From assembly GCF_947507565.1 (NCBI RefSeq), contig NW_027077201.1:62001-126000 (forward strand): DNA of 64,000 nucleotides, given 5' to 3'. The notes under the pieces are model-generated. The model made no database searches, had not been told where the DNA came from, and was given only the letters and a program-made list of their open reading frames with translations. Position numbers and translations under genes: made by a program. The DNA is from Oscarella lobularis (Eukaryota; Porifera; Homoscleromorpha; Homosclerophorida; Oscarellidae). This document shows, piece by piece, positions 11,040 to 22,949 of this stretch; positions within the stretch are counted from its first letter, which is position 1; every line of letters starts with the position of its first letter.

Positions 11040-12610
11040 GATATTCCTTGAAGCAATTACGACGCGGAGTCAGGCAAAGATGCACGTCGCATGTGGTGCA
11101 ACGAGTGCACGGTTCGTGACGAATTCTCTTTTTCTTTTCATCCTTTTGGTTTTCTCGCTGCAGCGAACACATTGAAGGCGAGTATGTCCAGCTACAGGCA
11201 GATGCGGCAATGATGTATCCAGCCTCAAATCTTTACGCTGCCTCTTCCTTCCTGGTTTTTCTTCCCGAAAAACCACCAATCAAATCCACCGCTAATTCAA
11301 GGCGAAAGGCGCGGAAATCTCGTTTGGCGCTTGTACTCTTGTGCCTTTCATCGACATGCCTCTCGACAATATAGGCGTTCAGGAGCGCATCCTCCAACAG
11401 CCAAAAGGCAATCCGTCTTCAGGGCTTCTTACTTTTACGCCCAACGTTGTAAAGGGCCGTAATTTGGTCGCCCCTGTCGACACCCCTCATGTTCTCGATG
11501 TAGGGCTCAAGTAGGGGCGGACATTTGACGTCGACTCTATGCCTTCCATCTCTCCGTAACGTTGTTGGAACTGTTTCATCTGGGAGCCTCGGAACATGCG
11601 CCGTTGAAAGAAAAAAAACGTATCTTCGGTCATACCAAACGCAAGCCATCATATGATTCCCGCAAAGATATTTGTAGAATCCTCTCCTGACGTCTTTCTT
11701 CTTTGGAAGGCCAATCTTCAGACTTTTTTAGAAAATCCTTTTGATGGGATCGAACTGTTCCACAGCAATAGATGGTTTTGCCCCACAAAAGATCAAACAG
11801 GGTGGGCGACGAGTAGTAGTTGTCTGTATAAAGATGATGTCCCTTTCCCTCGAGTCCTTTCATCAAATCTAAGACGATTTGCGTAGATAAACCGTGTTCC
11901 CCAGCAGTAACCGTCTTTTTCCCGTATAGATTTCAAATTTGTAGATGTATCCGGGTGATGACTCCGCCAAAATAAAAACCTAAAGAAATGAGTAATATAT
12001 ACAGCATATTATATTTATTATAAGACAAACCTTGATACCCCATTTAGTAGGTTTATCCTTCATGTATTGTTTGTATCCAATACGTCCTTTATACGGAATC
12101 ATGGCTTCATCAATCGTAATTTCCCGTTTGCAATTGTATTCGGACTTGAACGCTGCCTCAAAAAGATTTACCAGGGGTCGAACCTTTTGAAGCTTGTCGT
12201 ATCTAGGATGTCCGTTTGGCAGTTCGCTTGCCGGATCACAGACATGAAAGAACCGTAGAATTTGCCAAAACCTACGGAATATATTGTATGAGAAAATTGT
12301 CTGTTCAAAGAAAGTTTACCTCGTAAGTGTCATCACATCTGAAAAATGGCAACTAAGTATTGGAATAGCCTTTTGCCAATAGTCTTGAATGCGAGGAAAT
12401 CGCATGTACCCCATCAGAATAATCAAGCCAAAAAATGCCTTTATCTCCTAAAAAATAATTGCTGAAAAATAACCTTTGATATCTGACCTCATTACCTCAA
12501 CGCTGAGTGGACTCCATGGTCAACTTTGTCCTGGAACATATTTTTCCGCCGCATTGAGATTGGTATTGACAACTATCAGTTGCCAGCCAATCACATAGCA
12601 GCGCGTAACC
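11040..12610 (-). pseudogene. piggyBac (PGBD-type) transposase, several exons, decaying
   Basis: Read on the minus strand the order is ITRCYVIGWQLIV-type N-terminal sequence, EIKAFFGLIILMGYMRFPRI, REITIDEAMIPYKGR with the first catalytic D, GHHLYTDNYYSSPTLFDLL with the second, and NMRGVDRGDQITALYNVG with the third. A C-terminal Cys/His domain follows (LQCVRCSEK ... NRALVAPHATCIF), as in piggyBac enzymes. Clean GT-AG introns of about 50 bases separate the blocks near 12455-12500, 12270-12320 and 11985-12035. Inactivating lesions are a TGA before PWSPLSVE, a shift near 11640, another TGA in GRKSKKP-stop-RRIAFWLL, and a shift before the Cys/His domain. The catalytic triad is intact, so loss is recent. 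It excises and inserts DNA at TTAA. Confidence 0.85.
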
Positions 12611-12779
12611 TTTATATGCGTACTTCGTCGAACGCCTACGTGGGGTAGAATGCAGTATGAACCGAAGGAGGAGCTTAAGGCGGGGTAAAACTAATGAAAA
12701 CTAATTGCACGTGCACTCCCACATAAAGGCCGTAATACTAGGAATTACGGTGACATAGGAGTACAGAACGGTTTTGTGT

Positions 12780-13547
12780 CTATAACCACCGCAAATCGCT
12801 TCGTTTTTTGAAGCACTTACGTCTACTTAGTCGCAAAGGGTTATTGTTAGGGTAGGGAAGGGTTTCGCGGTACTTTTCGGTGCGTACGCGAAGCTCGATG
12901 CGGGGGATGCGCTCGCAAACGAGCTTTAAATAATTCTCAAAAACAAGGAAATTTCTGCCTTTCAGGCAAAGAATCCGACGTTTTGAGCATCGTGAAAGAT
13001 TTTTCTTACTCCTCGTTCTACTAATTATCTCTATTTTGGCCTCCCCGCGTCGATGCTTCTTCCTTATTGTTACGGCAATCGATGACGATTTCAAGTTCCC
13101 TTACGCCAATCCCCTTGACAGATATACGGTCCGCTCCCTCCTACATATGGATATACGAGCGACAAGTCGGCCTCGGTTGCTGCTATCAAAATGACTTTTT
13201 TGACGTCGGCACCTTCCGGGGCGTCGTTTCCTAGGAATTTCCGTCTGCGCAATTTCAACTTCGTTCAATTGCCCTCTTCTCGCAGCCGCATTCGATTGAC
13301 GACTTGCGTGCAACCTATCCGACGTGGACGTTCGTTTGCCCCGGAGCGACGCCGTCGATGATCGAAACGATCGAAGAAGGTTTTCATCTTCCGCGCTCGC
13401 AGGTGTCGCCGCGGCGCCTCGTTTTTGATCATCCGGAAAGAAATCGTGAAGGCGAGAATCAAGAGTGCCTTCGCTACTTCGGGTGGCTTCACCTGCAGCG
13501 AGACGCGCCAACAGGAAACGAGCTAGGCTTAAATCGGCGTCTGCCAT
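12780..13547 (-). other. Unassigned minus-strand ORFs
   Basis: Two frames occur in line: 13547-13101 (starts MADADLSLARFLLARLAAGE, then Arg/Ser-rich) and 13094-12780 (basic). The upper one could be a real first exon, since its opening is compact and helical. The plus strand of the same region is open for 95 codons, no domain is recognisable, and I cannot place introns. AAAGGGTTA at 12834 could be the far tip of the piggyBac element. Confidence 0.2.
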
Positions 13548-13676
13548 ACGCCGATGTTCCTCAGGATCCGCACAATTGCCGATCGTTTTAGTGCAATTGC
13601 ACAGAACAATATGCTGAGAATTGCATGCAGTGCATATCAGGAGTGATAAACAGGCGTCGCGTAGTGTAGGAGTTTC

Positions 13677-13868
13677 CCTTAGATGTCAAAACAGATTTCG
13701 TTCAACGCGGAGGGAGCGCTATAGGGTTTTGCGGCGGCCTTGCTGCAACGAAATATGCTTAGATCCTAGCTCGATCGAAGCGTTTATGATTAGCCCCCTG
13801 GTGTCACAACAGATTTAGTTGAACGCGGACGGAGCGCGCTAGGGTTTAGCGGCGGCCTCGATGCCACC
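13677..13868. repeat. Two direct copies of a ~75-bp repeat
   Basis: Copies at 13677-13753 and 13797-13868 share the blocks GTCAMAACAGATTTMGTT, AACGCGGASGGAGCGC, TAGGGTTTWGCGGCGGCC and a GCMAC end. The intervening 43 bases differ. There is no coding content. Confidence 0.6.
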
Positions 13869-14002
13869 AAAGGTGTCGAAATCTGTGATTGATGGCACCG
13901 CGCGCTTATGGGCAAAATCTAAGAAAGGGCGCGCTGTAGAGATAGGGTTACGCGCGCGCTGCGCGCTCTTTTAGGCGAGGCACATATTAATCTGTCAACG
14001 AT

Positions 14003-14947
14003 ATGACAGCGCAACGACCTTCGCGACGAGATACAATCGACGGACGACGGCGTCGTCTCGTTCTTGCAAAGACGTGGTCTTTTGGCGACGGAAGGAACGC
14101 GTCGGTGTCCGACGTGCCCCCGACCGATGAAGCGCGCTTTTCTTTCGGGAACACGCCACAGAGGAGAAGAAGGCCTCTATCTGTGGCGCTGTTCATAATG
14201 CGGCATGGAGCGGTCGGTGCGAATTGGGACGTGGTTCGACAGCTCCAACTTGACGCTGCTGCAAATTCTGCACATCACTTGGCTCTTCGTACAACAGCGC
14301 CCGCAAACACATGCCATGCTAGACGCTGGACTCCTCTCGCGCACGACAATCGTCGATTGATATTCCTTTTGCCGAGAGTTGTGCAGCGTGTTTGTCGAAC
14401 GACACTCGCACAAGATCGGGGGCCCGGAAAGATCGTCGAAATCGACGAAAGCAAATTCGGCAGCGCAAGTACAATCTTGCTCATCGGGTAAAATAAAGTG
14501 AGTTTTTTTCGCGGCTTTCATTCTTCAGCATTGTGTTTTAGGTCAAAGGAGAGTGGGTCTTGGAGGCATCGAAAGAGGCAGTCATAAATGCTTCTTCCAA
14601 GTCGTTGCAAACAGGTCCCGGGAAACACTCCTTCCCATCGTAAGGGACAACATCGAGGAAAGAACGACAAAAATAAGCAACCTCTGGAAGGCGTACGACT
14701 GCCTCTCCCATCAAGTACAAAAGCAATAATTCCAATAAAAGTAATTTTAAAAGCTTTCCTTAAGGGATACCAACATTTGAAGGTCAATCATTCGATAAAC
14801 TTCAAAGACCCACTTACCGGTGCCCACAGGAATACCATTGAGAGCACGTGGAACGCCCTTAAGGTTGTTACCCTGTTGCTTGAATAAAAGTAAAAATGCG
14901 TTGTTTTTAGTGCTACGCTTTACTTTGAGTTTGCCTTCAGATGACAT
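14003..14947 (+). pseudogene. Merlin/ISXO2-like DDE transposase
   Basis: The most telling block is GPGKIVEIDESKFG (about 14420-14465), the signature first-acidic motif of ISXO2/Merlin transposases. A one-base slip then leads to RQRKYNLAHR. An intron-like GTAAAA...TTTTAG (about 14489-14541) joins it to VKGEWVLGG-type sequence, a WKAYDCLSHQ block near 14690-14715, and finally HLKVNHSINFKDPLTGAHRN and TIESTWNALK near 14780-14865. In this family the HxNTIES glutamate completes the triad. The N-terminal zinc ribbon is replaced by low-similarity sequence, and at least two more frameshifts occur near 14590-14740. It is dead, but more complete than the 1298-1609 copy. The product would cut and join transposon ends. 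Confidence 0.7.
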
Positions 14948-14962
14948 CTCGAGTAAAAGGTA

Positions 14963-15977
14963 CAGTGCTTCTCAGCATAAATTTCCACTCCTTTAAAGTG
15001 CGCTAGCTTAGCAACCGAAGGTCGTACGGGGTCCCCGAAAAGACCGGGAGACTCGCAAGACCCTAATCTATTTAGTAGTGAAGGTCCGGTTGCTATGCTC
15101 CTACGTAGGGCAAAGATAGAGAGTCAACCAATGGCAGAGGCTCGCGCAATCACGTGACATTAACTGCGATTGGTTGATCTATCCGACCGTTAGTCAGAGT
15201 CCCGTATTTAGCCTCAGTTTACTTAGGCCTGGTGGCCTTTTCGAGAACTAAATACCGATCTTATCTACTGTAGAACGAGCGCAAAAGCACATAGAAACCA
15301 TTTTTAGGGAAAAAAATTAGTATCGTAATATTCGGGCTCGCGAAAGGTTCTGGAATCTTTCCATTAGCATTTGAATAACACGTAAAGCCTAGCGGCTAAG
15401 GCGAAAACCCACTGTAACATCGGATTTCGAAGCGAAATCGCTCCTTTGTTTTAAAGCGCGCTAACGGAAATGTAGGGAAGTTTTCGAAACGGGATAGCTC
15501 CTAAAGGAAAGCACCTAGACCTAAACCCTACGATGAATTTTTAGAGTATTGGGTGTAGAATAAGACTGCGCTTGTCCGAAAGCGGTAAGTGCTATGGTTC
15601 CTCGAGAAAACGGACCTAAAGTCAAGGTGCTATTCAGTACTTATCGGTCTGTAAACTGGAAACGAAAGCGAATTTAGGCAAACGCTACGATGAATTTTTA
15701 GATTATGCACTATAGAACAAAAACTCTTTGGGAAGTCCTCTTAGAAACGCGGGTTTGGATATAAAAAACGCGCGTTTCCGAAAAGAGTGCTGTTCGAAGA
15801 ATGTCGCGACCTAGCGCCTTCCTACTTAGTGGTACTTCTTAGATAAGCCGCGGTATTGCAGATAGGTACATTAGAAAACAGTTTCTAAAATTGTAGACGC
15901 GTACGTTTTACCAAATTTGAATTACGCGCCTTTTAAGCGCGCGCTAGCGGATTGGAAACTTATGCTGAGAAGCACTG
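14963..15977. mobile_element. Non-autonomous hAT-type element (1.0 kb)
   Basis: The ends are inverted repeats: CAGTGCTTCTCAGCATAA at 14963 and its complement ending at 15977, followed inward by TTTCCA/TGGAAA and GCGCTAGC-type blocks. CAGTGSTTCTCA tips are characteristic of hAT elements. I see no 8-bp duplication outside. The interior is non-coding and carries repeated short phrases, for example CTACGATGAATTTTTAGA at 15528 and 15685. Confidence 0.6.
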
Positions 15978-17690
15978 TACGTTGCACAAATAGCAAAATG
16001 CAGAACTCAAGCGTATAAGAGCTTGGGGATTGGGTGATCGGCTCGTGGTGCGGGCGCCCTCTTGCTCTCTGCGTACACTGAACGGGTTCAAATACCTGCA
16101 TATTTTCTTTACAACAACTACGAAGTTGTAACATCAACGGAAGCGTAAGGAGGCCCAGAGGTTACAGTGTGGTGTGACGTACAGCAAAGCCATTCAATAT
16201 TTAATACGCCTGATCTCAGGCTCAAGGTAAAATGCTTTGTTTAACGCTACTGACGTGGTAGGTATGGATGGACAAGTTTAAGCTTGTTGCAGAGGTCATA
16301 TAATGTCGTATACTGGAATTTTCTATGATAACATCAACGCGCCTAACACTGAGGGATTGGTGGCGGTACGCCGTTGGAAGATAAACATGAAAACTGTCGT
16401 TCTGCACAGCGCGTTAAAGCGGGCCTGTACAAGAATCTAGGTGGGTGCTTCGTTGTTTGAACGTTTGTTCAATTTCTGCGATGCGCGGAACGTTACATGT
16501 AACATTGCAGGTGAACAAAGCAATATTTATCGGCAAAAAAATTAATTTTGCTTGCTAAGTGGCCCTTTTTTCAGGTGGGCGGCGATCTTAATTTGTCAAC
16601 GTGGCCTTGGCTAAACGCTCCTTTCAAGAAGGAACTTCACCAAAGCGCTTTTCAATTTCAGTTCTTCACAAGCCGAACCTTTTGTATGACTTTTTCACCC
16701 ATTGTAGCTTCTCCTCAGCTAACTGAAACAGTGGTAAATGGCAGGAAAGCGATTTAGATCAATTGAATCGGAGTTCCATCACCTACGGTAAGCAAATAGA
16801 AATGTAGAAAAATTACCCTTTCAAGCTGTTTACTTTAGACTAGATTTGCCTTTAAACTGAAAACGCTGGTGACAGCTTTTCTGTTAGAAGCGTCCATACA
16901 AAAGCAAATTAGTCGGCTTGAAAACGACAGAGAAAAAAGAGAGACGGTCTCTTTTTAACACGCAAGAACGAAATGTGAATGAGTTTCGATCGTTCAATCG
17001 CAATCACGTGTAGTTAACTCTAGACATACTGTATATTCCAGCTGTTTAAGATCCGGCTATGCCTGGGATCTGTTTTGGAGGAAATTGGTGGTGTTTGTTA
17101 AAGTTAATTTAGGAAATATTTTATTAATAACAACTTTTCGAGTTTTGGTATTTTATGTAAAAAATTAATAGATAGTCGGAAGCACGAACGCGGGATGCGC
17201 AAGGTATAATTGGCCATGAAAGGAAAAATCGTTAAGTGCTAATTTTGCTGTTTTCTTTCCAAACAAAGTCTGTTAGAAATTTCAGGTGTTTAAACGAAAT
17301 TGTGGTTTTAAATATTATTAGAGGTATTCTGGGGTGAAGATAGAATTGTCCCTTTTTGCTAAGGCGTGCGGTATGGAGTTTTTTTCATTGCAAAGTCTAG
17401 AAGCGTTTAAGTTTTGTGAGAGCATAATAGGATTTTCGTCTTTGAAAAGCGATTCCAAAACGTGACCGTCGTCGTACGAACAAATGTGCTTTTGATCGGC
17501 GTAAGAAAACTTCGGGAAGATATTCTTAGGCTGATATTGCTTTTAAATAGATCAAAACGCGGACAATTGCCAAGACTAAAAAGAGGAAAAAAGCGTAACG
17601 CAGATACATTCCAAGAACCCCGTACGACTGCAATTTGCGCAGTCGTCGTCAGCGCATTGTGTGAAAATCAAAGTAAAATTTGATTCATGT
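15978..17690. other. No gene recognised
   Basis: The sequence is mixed, with AT-rich stretches after 16900. The best frame is 17462-17683 plus (73 codons, very basic), without a domain or clear splice sites. I see nothing else. Confidence 0.35.
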
Positions 17691-17699
17691 TCTACGTTT

Positions 17700-18540
17700 T
17701 AGTTTCACTTTCGAGAGGGAGAACTTTGCTACCGTCGGAAACAAAGAACCACTTTATCATCTCCGGATACTTGCGTATGACATCGAGTATTCTTCCCGCT
17801 TTCAAGCTTTGGCAAAATTGGTCAATAGAGCCTTGACGCCTGCATAGGGAAACGTGGCAAATCAGAGCTTGAATAATATGCTCATCGTCAAAAGGGATAG
17901 TCCTTCTTCAGGCAGCGCTGCTGAGGAAATCCATAACGTCAGCCCCTCTCATGCTGTGTCTCCATTTTTCCTCTGTATAGTAAAAAATGTGCTCCATCAA
18001 ATTTTTTTATCACAGAATATTGGGGAAAATTTTTCTGGAATTCGTCATTGATGTTGCACCCTCTAGAACATCTTCGATTGAAAGATCTCAGAGCTGTCAT
18101 ATTGTGACAGGGCCACAGGTATCGACTGCTTTCTTCAAATAGATCTATTTCTTGTGTGAATAACTGATTAACAATGGCATTTAAAATTCTCTGGGAAAGG
18201 TTTTGTACACCACAAAGCCTACTTCAACAAGAATATTCCTGTCAATCCTGATGCATTTTTCGTTTTCTACATCTAGATAACGTTGCCGGTGAACAGCAAT
18301 TAGGGAAGCGAGGCTTTCAAATTCTATTGGTTCCTTGTTAAGGCCTCGATACAGTATTGGTGACCGTAAATAATGAGAGGCTCATTAAATTAAAATGTGT
18401 TGCCTGCAAGTGATCCGAAGCAGAACTTTCCTCGCCGCTTTCGAAAAACAGACATATCCTCTTGTACTCCTGCATCGCTTCTCCTTTCACTGAGCGTGTT
18501 TTCCTCAGACGCAAAAGGCATTTGTTCAATATTCACCAAA
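17700..18540 (-). pseudogene. HECT-domain-like gene remnant
   Basis: On the minus strand, after PILYRGLNKEPIEFESLASL, the frame drifts through several stops. Near 17925-17720 it then reads DDEHIIQALICHVSL, GSIDQFCQSLKAGRILDVIR and KYPEMIKWFFVSD. That last part matches block for block the segment SSLDQFREGLQAMGVLNIIT, KYPNLLRPFFVF of the HECT gene at 28197-31801. This is the stretch between HECT N- and C-lobes in G2E3-like proteins. The catalytic C-lobe is not found downstream. Multiple stops (near 18170, 18090 and 17925) mark it as a pseudogene. A basic ORF at 20064-19411 lies upstream on the same strand; whether it belonged to the same gene is unknown. Confidence 0.5.
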
Positions 18541-19400
18541 AGTCCTTAGTGTTAGACGAACGTACATGTAGAACGTTTTTGACAAAACATTGGTAAACTA
18601 GCCATCAGAAAATTGACATGCGGCAACAAGAGAAATATCTTTTAGAATCTCTTTTGAACAAAGCCATAAGCGCGCTAGCAAAAATTACAGTGAAGTCATT
18701 GATTGATTTGCTCAAGCGCATCAATTGTGTGCTCAAGCACACCATTGAAAATGGCCTTTTTCTGCATTTTAAAGTCGTCTTAAAACACTATTATTAATAC
18801 ACGACAACAAAGAAATGTGCGCAACTTTTGAAAGAGCGACGATCAAGGAGCCGGTCGTCGCTCACGTCCAACGCCTCCCAAAACGCCAAATTTTTATGTC
18901 TGTATTATGCATGCATTTATTAGACTAGATTAGAGATTTCATATAACTTTTTAATATGGTCGTCGTCTTTTCAGAAAACTTCACTTTCTGATGTCAAGCT
19001 TTTTGTAACATTGTCCACTGAATACACAGAGAAACTCAAGAATTTAAAACAAAATTTTCTGGGTAATGTGTGGAATGGCAATTCTGCAAAACCCATTTCG
19101 ATCAGCGAGCAGCAAACAATAACAGCAAACCTTTTTTAAAAAAATTTTACTACACTGTTTTGTTTCATCAGCTCAAAAATCCGCTTCAAGGACACCTCAC
19201 CAAATTACTGCCAAAAATTATACTAAGATTGAGGTTAAAGCAACGTGGAGGCATAAAACACAAAGCAATTAACATGCCCAACAACTTGGCAAGTGCCAAA
19301 AAAATATCAAAATATACCTTTCGCCCCTCTTATTTGCCTTTCTCCTTTCATCCTTGATTTGACCGACTTGAATTCCGGGAATCTCTCTGGCGTGTCCATA
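18541..19400. other. AT-rich spacer, no gene
   Basis: It contains short frames only. A 95-codon plus frame (19070-19357) is basic and shows no domain. Confidence 0.35.
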
Positions 19401-19410
19401 TATCTCAGAT

Positions 19411-20064
19411 TCATATGACATGTAGATGAAGCCGAAAGGGAAACGGGCGCTTCTTTTCTCTCAGCCCAACGCTTGGCTGAGTATACCTGTGCTTGATGCA
19501 GTGACAGCATCGCTGTACTACTTTAGTAACAATATCGCATGATTTTGATCTAACAGTTTCTCGAAATTTGCCATCTGCTCCAGGCGCAGTGGCATCTAAT
19601 GTAGCGGTCACATCTTTTCCATTTGTCGAAAGCAGTTTTCCTTTCTTGCTTTTTACAAAAGAAACAAACTCTTCGTCAAGACCAGCGCAGAACTCGGTTT
19701 TCTCAGCCTGTAGCAAATGGTATTCAGCGCTCTTCTCGACAGTTCCTTGCGAAGATGCAAGAACGTGGCACTCTTTTTGCAAGAGATGCCCAAATGCAGA
19801 CGCCATCCAAGACAAGTCGTCGTTAATATTAATTCCAACTGGCACTGAATGACTTTCACCAATTTTGGTAATCATTGCTCTTTTTAATTCTGGGTCTTCC
19901 GTTTTAGCCCATTTTGCGCTGGGCAATCGAATTTGGTTGATTACGTCTCTGAAAGTCTCCTTTTCTTTTTGGGGCGGCCGTCCAACTTTTCTTCCTGAGC
20001 GCGCCTGCTCCCTTCTTTCATAATTTTTTTTTCGGCGACCAATGTCTGCCTTTTGCCTACCCAT
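19411..20064 (-). CDS. Hypothetical 217-residue basic protein
   Basis: An uninterrupted minus-strand frame begins MGRQKADIGRRKKNYERREQ and continues into an AT-hook-like GRKVGRPPQ, then a more globular part (DDLSWMASAFGHLLQKECHV, later GKFRETVRSKSCDIVTKV). The length and the soluble, mixed composition suggest a real coding exon. The first 45 residues are strongly basic and could bind DNA. I do not recognise the family. It lies upstream, on the same strand, of the HECT-like remnant, so it may be an exon of a transposon-borne gene. No stop or shift is seen within it. Its true 3' end may be a splice site rather than the stop at 19411. Confidence 0.4.
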   Translation of the reverse strand: MGRQKADIGRRKKNYERREQARSGRKVGRPPQKEKETFRDVINQIRLPSAKWAKTEDPELKRAMITKIGESHSVPVGININDDLSWMASAFGHLLQKECHVLASSQGTVEKSAEYHLLQAEKTEFCAGLDEEFVSFVKSKKGKLLSTNGKDVTATLDATAPGADGKFRETVRSKSCDIVTKVVQRCCHCIKHRYTQPSVGLREKKRPFPFRLHLHVI

Positions 20065-20660
20065 AACACTTTCAATGCACTAAAGCATCAGAAAATATTT
20101 TCATAGTGAAGCCGACCGCCTTACACTGTAAATTGAGCTATTCTGCTAAGCACTTAATTGGAGTTTGCCTGACACTCTGTGAACTAACACCTGAGGGTCT
20201 TCTTTATCAGTATCTTGAAAAGTGCTTGGCTGCACCTCGTAAGTGTCTATCTACACTTTTGTCAGCGCAGAGTGAATTGGTGTTCAGCAAACACAATATT
20301 TGGGATAATTTTTTGCTCCTCCTTCCCTTAGCGTGATTGAAAAAAACGATTCTATGACTGAAACCGGCTTCAAGGTGTCAACCGCTGCTTTGCGCTTCTT
20401 TCTTTGCTTTTGTTTGCGAATCGCTTTGCGGAATACGATTGGTGGAACGCTTTCGTCCATGAGGTAATTAAAGACTGAGTGGTAATTGCATTTCCCGACA
20501 AATGCAAGATCAGTAGAATATAATCTGTAATGTATCTGGTGTCTCACGCAACCTTTTATACGAACGCCTACAGACGGAATCGCTTAAAGCCGTAAGCCTG
20601 AATCCTCTCTTTTTTGCTTGGTAGAGTTTATTGCAAAAGTTAACGGTAGAAAGGAGATCG
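20065..20660. other. Weak ORFs only
   Basis: Minus frames 20547-20284 (Lys/Arg-rich, KQKQRKKRKAAV) and 20752-20510 overlap in different frames. No domain and no splice signals convince me. Confidence 0.25.
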
Positions 20661-20666
20661 AGGCAC

Positions 20667-20723
20667 ATACCTGTTTGCAGGTGTGAAAATTCTACAGCAA
20701 CGTTCACACCTTCAAACAGGTAT
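20667..20723. repeat. Long hairpin (21-bp stem, 15-base loop)
   Basis: Bases 20667-20687 and 20703-20723 are reverse complements with one mismatch (ATACCTGTTTGCAGGTGTGA against TTCACACCTTCAAACAGGTA). The shape resembles a small-RNA precursor or a MITE collapsed to its ends. Confidence 0.6.
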
Positions 20724-20816
20724 GCTGCTCCCAATTTAGATTCTTGGCGCACACAGCCGCAAAAACCTATGATTTAGTTCGTGCATGAAGATCTGCTCGG
20801 GATCGGTTCCTGTATG

Positions 20817-21052
20817 CTCGATTGGCTTTACCCGACGAGTGGCGACAAAGAGATCTCTGAACAGAACGCAGCCGTGAGACTAAAGGGTAGAGCTTTCCAC
20901 AAGATCTTGTATGCTCGACTGCTTGCAGACGAGTGGTGACATGGAAATGTGGACAAAACACTACCAATTAGACTAACATTTTTTGGTCATACACCTCGAT
21001 CAGAACCTGTATGCTCGACTGCTAAGCAGAAGAGTGGTGACAAGGAGATCTG
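20817..21052. repeat. Three spaced copies of a hairpin-forming repeat
   Basis: The phrase GTATGCTCGA...GAGTGGTGACA occurs three times. The inner parts at 20817-20839, 20914-20933 and 21014-21034 each fold back: CTCG-A-CTGC-TT-GCAG-A-CGAG is perfect in copy 2 and near-perfect in copy 3. Copy 1 has a different middle but keeps the CTCG/CGAG base. GAGATCT or AGATCT occurs beside each copy. The period is about 97-100 bases. Confidence 0.6.
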
Positions 21053-21059
21053 GGGCTTT

Positions 21060-21595
21060 TTGTAGTTATACATAAATATCTCTCCTAAATATTTAATTCA
21101 AATCATAGTTATCTAGAGTTGAAAATTCCGTTACTGTGTAATAAAAGATTTTTCTCTATAGGTTTGCTGCGGTAACAAGATAAAATAGGTTTGTTATTAT
21201 TTTCTCTTATATTTAGGGGTACAAATTAGGCATATAATAATTTTATAGGTATAGGAAAATGCAAGTGAAAATTTTGTTTTTGCTTAATTTTATACAGAAC
21301 GTTTCTATATGTACCTGTAGACGTCACTTGTGGAGTACAAAAACGCTGATCAAATTTGCTGACAATCTATTATACTGACGTTACAGTCCATTCACTCTGA
21401 CTTCGAACTCCGGGAAACTGCAATTGCTTTTCCGAATAATAATAATTTTACATACCAAAATAATTATTTGCAATGTGCGCATGCTTGGATTTAGTCCACA
21501 AAGGTTCTATTTTGGGATCTGAGGTAGTATAGAGGCACTTGACCATGAATAGTTTGATTTAATTAGGGCTTCATCACGTAATCAGTTGCACGTGA
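21060..21595. other. AT-rich, no gene
   Basis: It holds a CAATCTATTATAC phrase at about 21363 that recalls the palindromic MITE at 931-1131. Nothing else is recognised. Confidence 0.3.
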
Positions 21596-21853
21596 CTACT
21601 CTTCACATTCGTCTATGCGAAGCAGTTCGCGATCATCGACGTCAAGCTCATCATTGTCCGATACGGCTCCGTCATGACCGAGAAGTGCTCCTGCCTCTGC
21701 AACTTCTACGTACTCAAGATCGTCGTCTTCTTGGTCGCTATTGACAGCTTTTTCTTTTAAGCCGTCCGACTCCCAGAACGTATGTTCTTCTTTGATTGCC
21801 TTCTCGCAGCAGTTTGCCCATATTTCTGATGTCACCTCAGCGACTATCGACAA
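21596..21853 (-). other. Acidic 85-codon ORF
   Basis: The frame reads MSIVAEVTSEIWANCCEKAI and then a strongly acidic tail (DQEDDDLEYVEV, DNDELDVDDRELL, DECEE). It follows the tyrosine-recombinase tail on the same strand and could be the 3' exon of that gene or an independent short gene. No domain is recognised. Confidence 0.25.
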
Positions 21854-21860
21854 AACGTTT

Positions 21861-22060
21861 TCTCATGCGATAAATAGCGCTCTCCGCTTACGTCGCCCCT
21901 AATCGGCGCGAGAAACTCGCCAGATCACGCGGATCCATACGGATATAGCGCGTGTAAGCGTCGCTACGCCACCGTCCGAGCCTTCGAATCGTCGAGTCTT
22001 TAATTTCTTTATGTTCCTTTAGAATATCGGTGTTCATAGAGAAAATCGTTTATACATCCA
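21861..22060 (-). pseudogene. Tyrosine recombinase C-terminus (DIRS/Crypton-like)
   Basis: The minus strand reads DSTIRRLGRWRSDAYTRYIR and then MDPRDLASFSRRLG. The pattern IxxLGRWxSxAYxxYI is the C-terminal active-site strip of tyrosine recombinases of the DIRS, Crypton and related transposon types. The second Tyr of the AYxxY is the nucleophile and is present. The R-H-R boxes that should precede it within about 150 residues are not found upstream, so only the tail survives. A short coding-like stretch just upstream (LLLVPLDVIWSFRKAALKQN, about 22190-22130) recalls the PLDV motif of pogo/Tigger-type DDE domains, but that link is weak. Confidence 0.55.
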
Positions 22061-22397
22061 ACAATTCTTCTGGCAACCATGCTGACATTGGCTGGCTCAA
22101 AATTCTGCTTCAAAGCTGCCTTCCGAAAAGACCATATAACATCCAAGGGGACGAGCAGAAGACCGAAATTAAATCCTGTCAGGTTTAATTAATCGCCTTT
22201 ACACAATTCCTACTAAAGTCATCAAACCTGAAAATTCTATATCAGGATTAGACCTTGAAATATTGTGAAACACTAAAACGGTTCTCTATTTGTCCATTGT
22301 CTCTTTTAACCTTAATTAATTAAATTATTCTTTAGCTGGTTCTTCTGCTTTTACTTTGGGCAGTAGAAAATGAAAATTTATTAATAATATTGCACAA

Positions 22398-22949
22398 ATG
22401 GATGATGAGATTCAACACGGGCTCGCGCAGCTGATTGTCGGCGGGAAAAGACAAATTCACGATGGGTGTTTGAAAAGAGGAATTTTTCGTCTACCCAAAG
22501 TCGAACCAGGTACACTTGCATTATAATCCTCATCTAATAAATTTTTATTTGCGTTATTGAATTTAGCTCAATCATCTGCTGATTGTGGGACTCCTGTTCT
22601 GAAAACTTGTGCTGCTACTCTTAAGATGTCTCCTGCTCTGCATGGTTTGCTGGCGTCTCCTGCTTGCACTGGGGCATATATTCGAGATGAAGTAAGTTTG
22701 AGTTGGATTGTTCAATAGGGAAAATTACATTTTCTCTTTGTCTTAGTCTCGCGTTAATTCTTTTATAGAATTTACGTAAGCAAGTGTCGTTTTTTTTTTC
22801 AACAGCCAAAAAATCTCGTGGAGGAAAAGACAGATTATCCTATGCCGGGAAATTCTTTGATTATTATTCCGATGCCATCATTGTTTGCTGATTATTTGAT
22901 CAGATGCCTTGCAACATTTTTTGAAAAGGATGCATTTTTTCTACCGTAG
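22398..22949 (+). CDS. Three-exon gene for a 126-residue protein of unknown function
   Basis: The exons are 22398-22509, 22567-22691 and 22806-22949, joined at GT-AG introns of 57 and 114 bases (GTACAC...TTTAG, GTAAGT...CAACAG). The phases fit exactly and give 126 codons plus TAG. An AATAAA lies at about 22965, 20 bases after the stop. The product begins MDDEIQHGLAQLIVGGKRQI and has a Cys-containing middle (SADCGTPVLKTCAATLKMSP). It ends in a hydrophobic, possibly membrane-seeking segment (NSLIIIPMPSLFADYLIRCL then ATFFEKDAFFLP). I do not recognise a family. Intact splicing, a close poly(A) signal and no stop argue for a real gene rather than debris. A truncated end of a longer gene is the alternative. 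Confidence 0.5.
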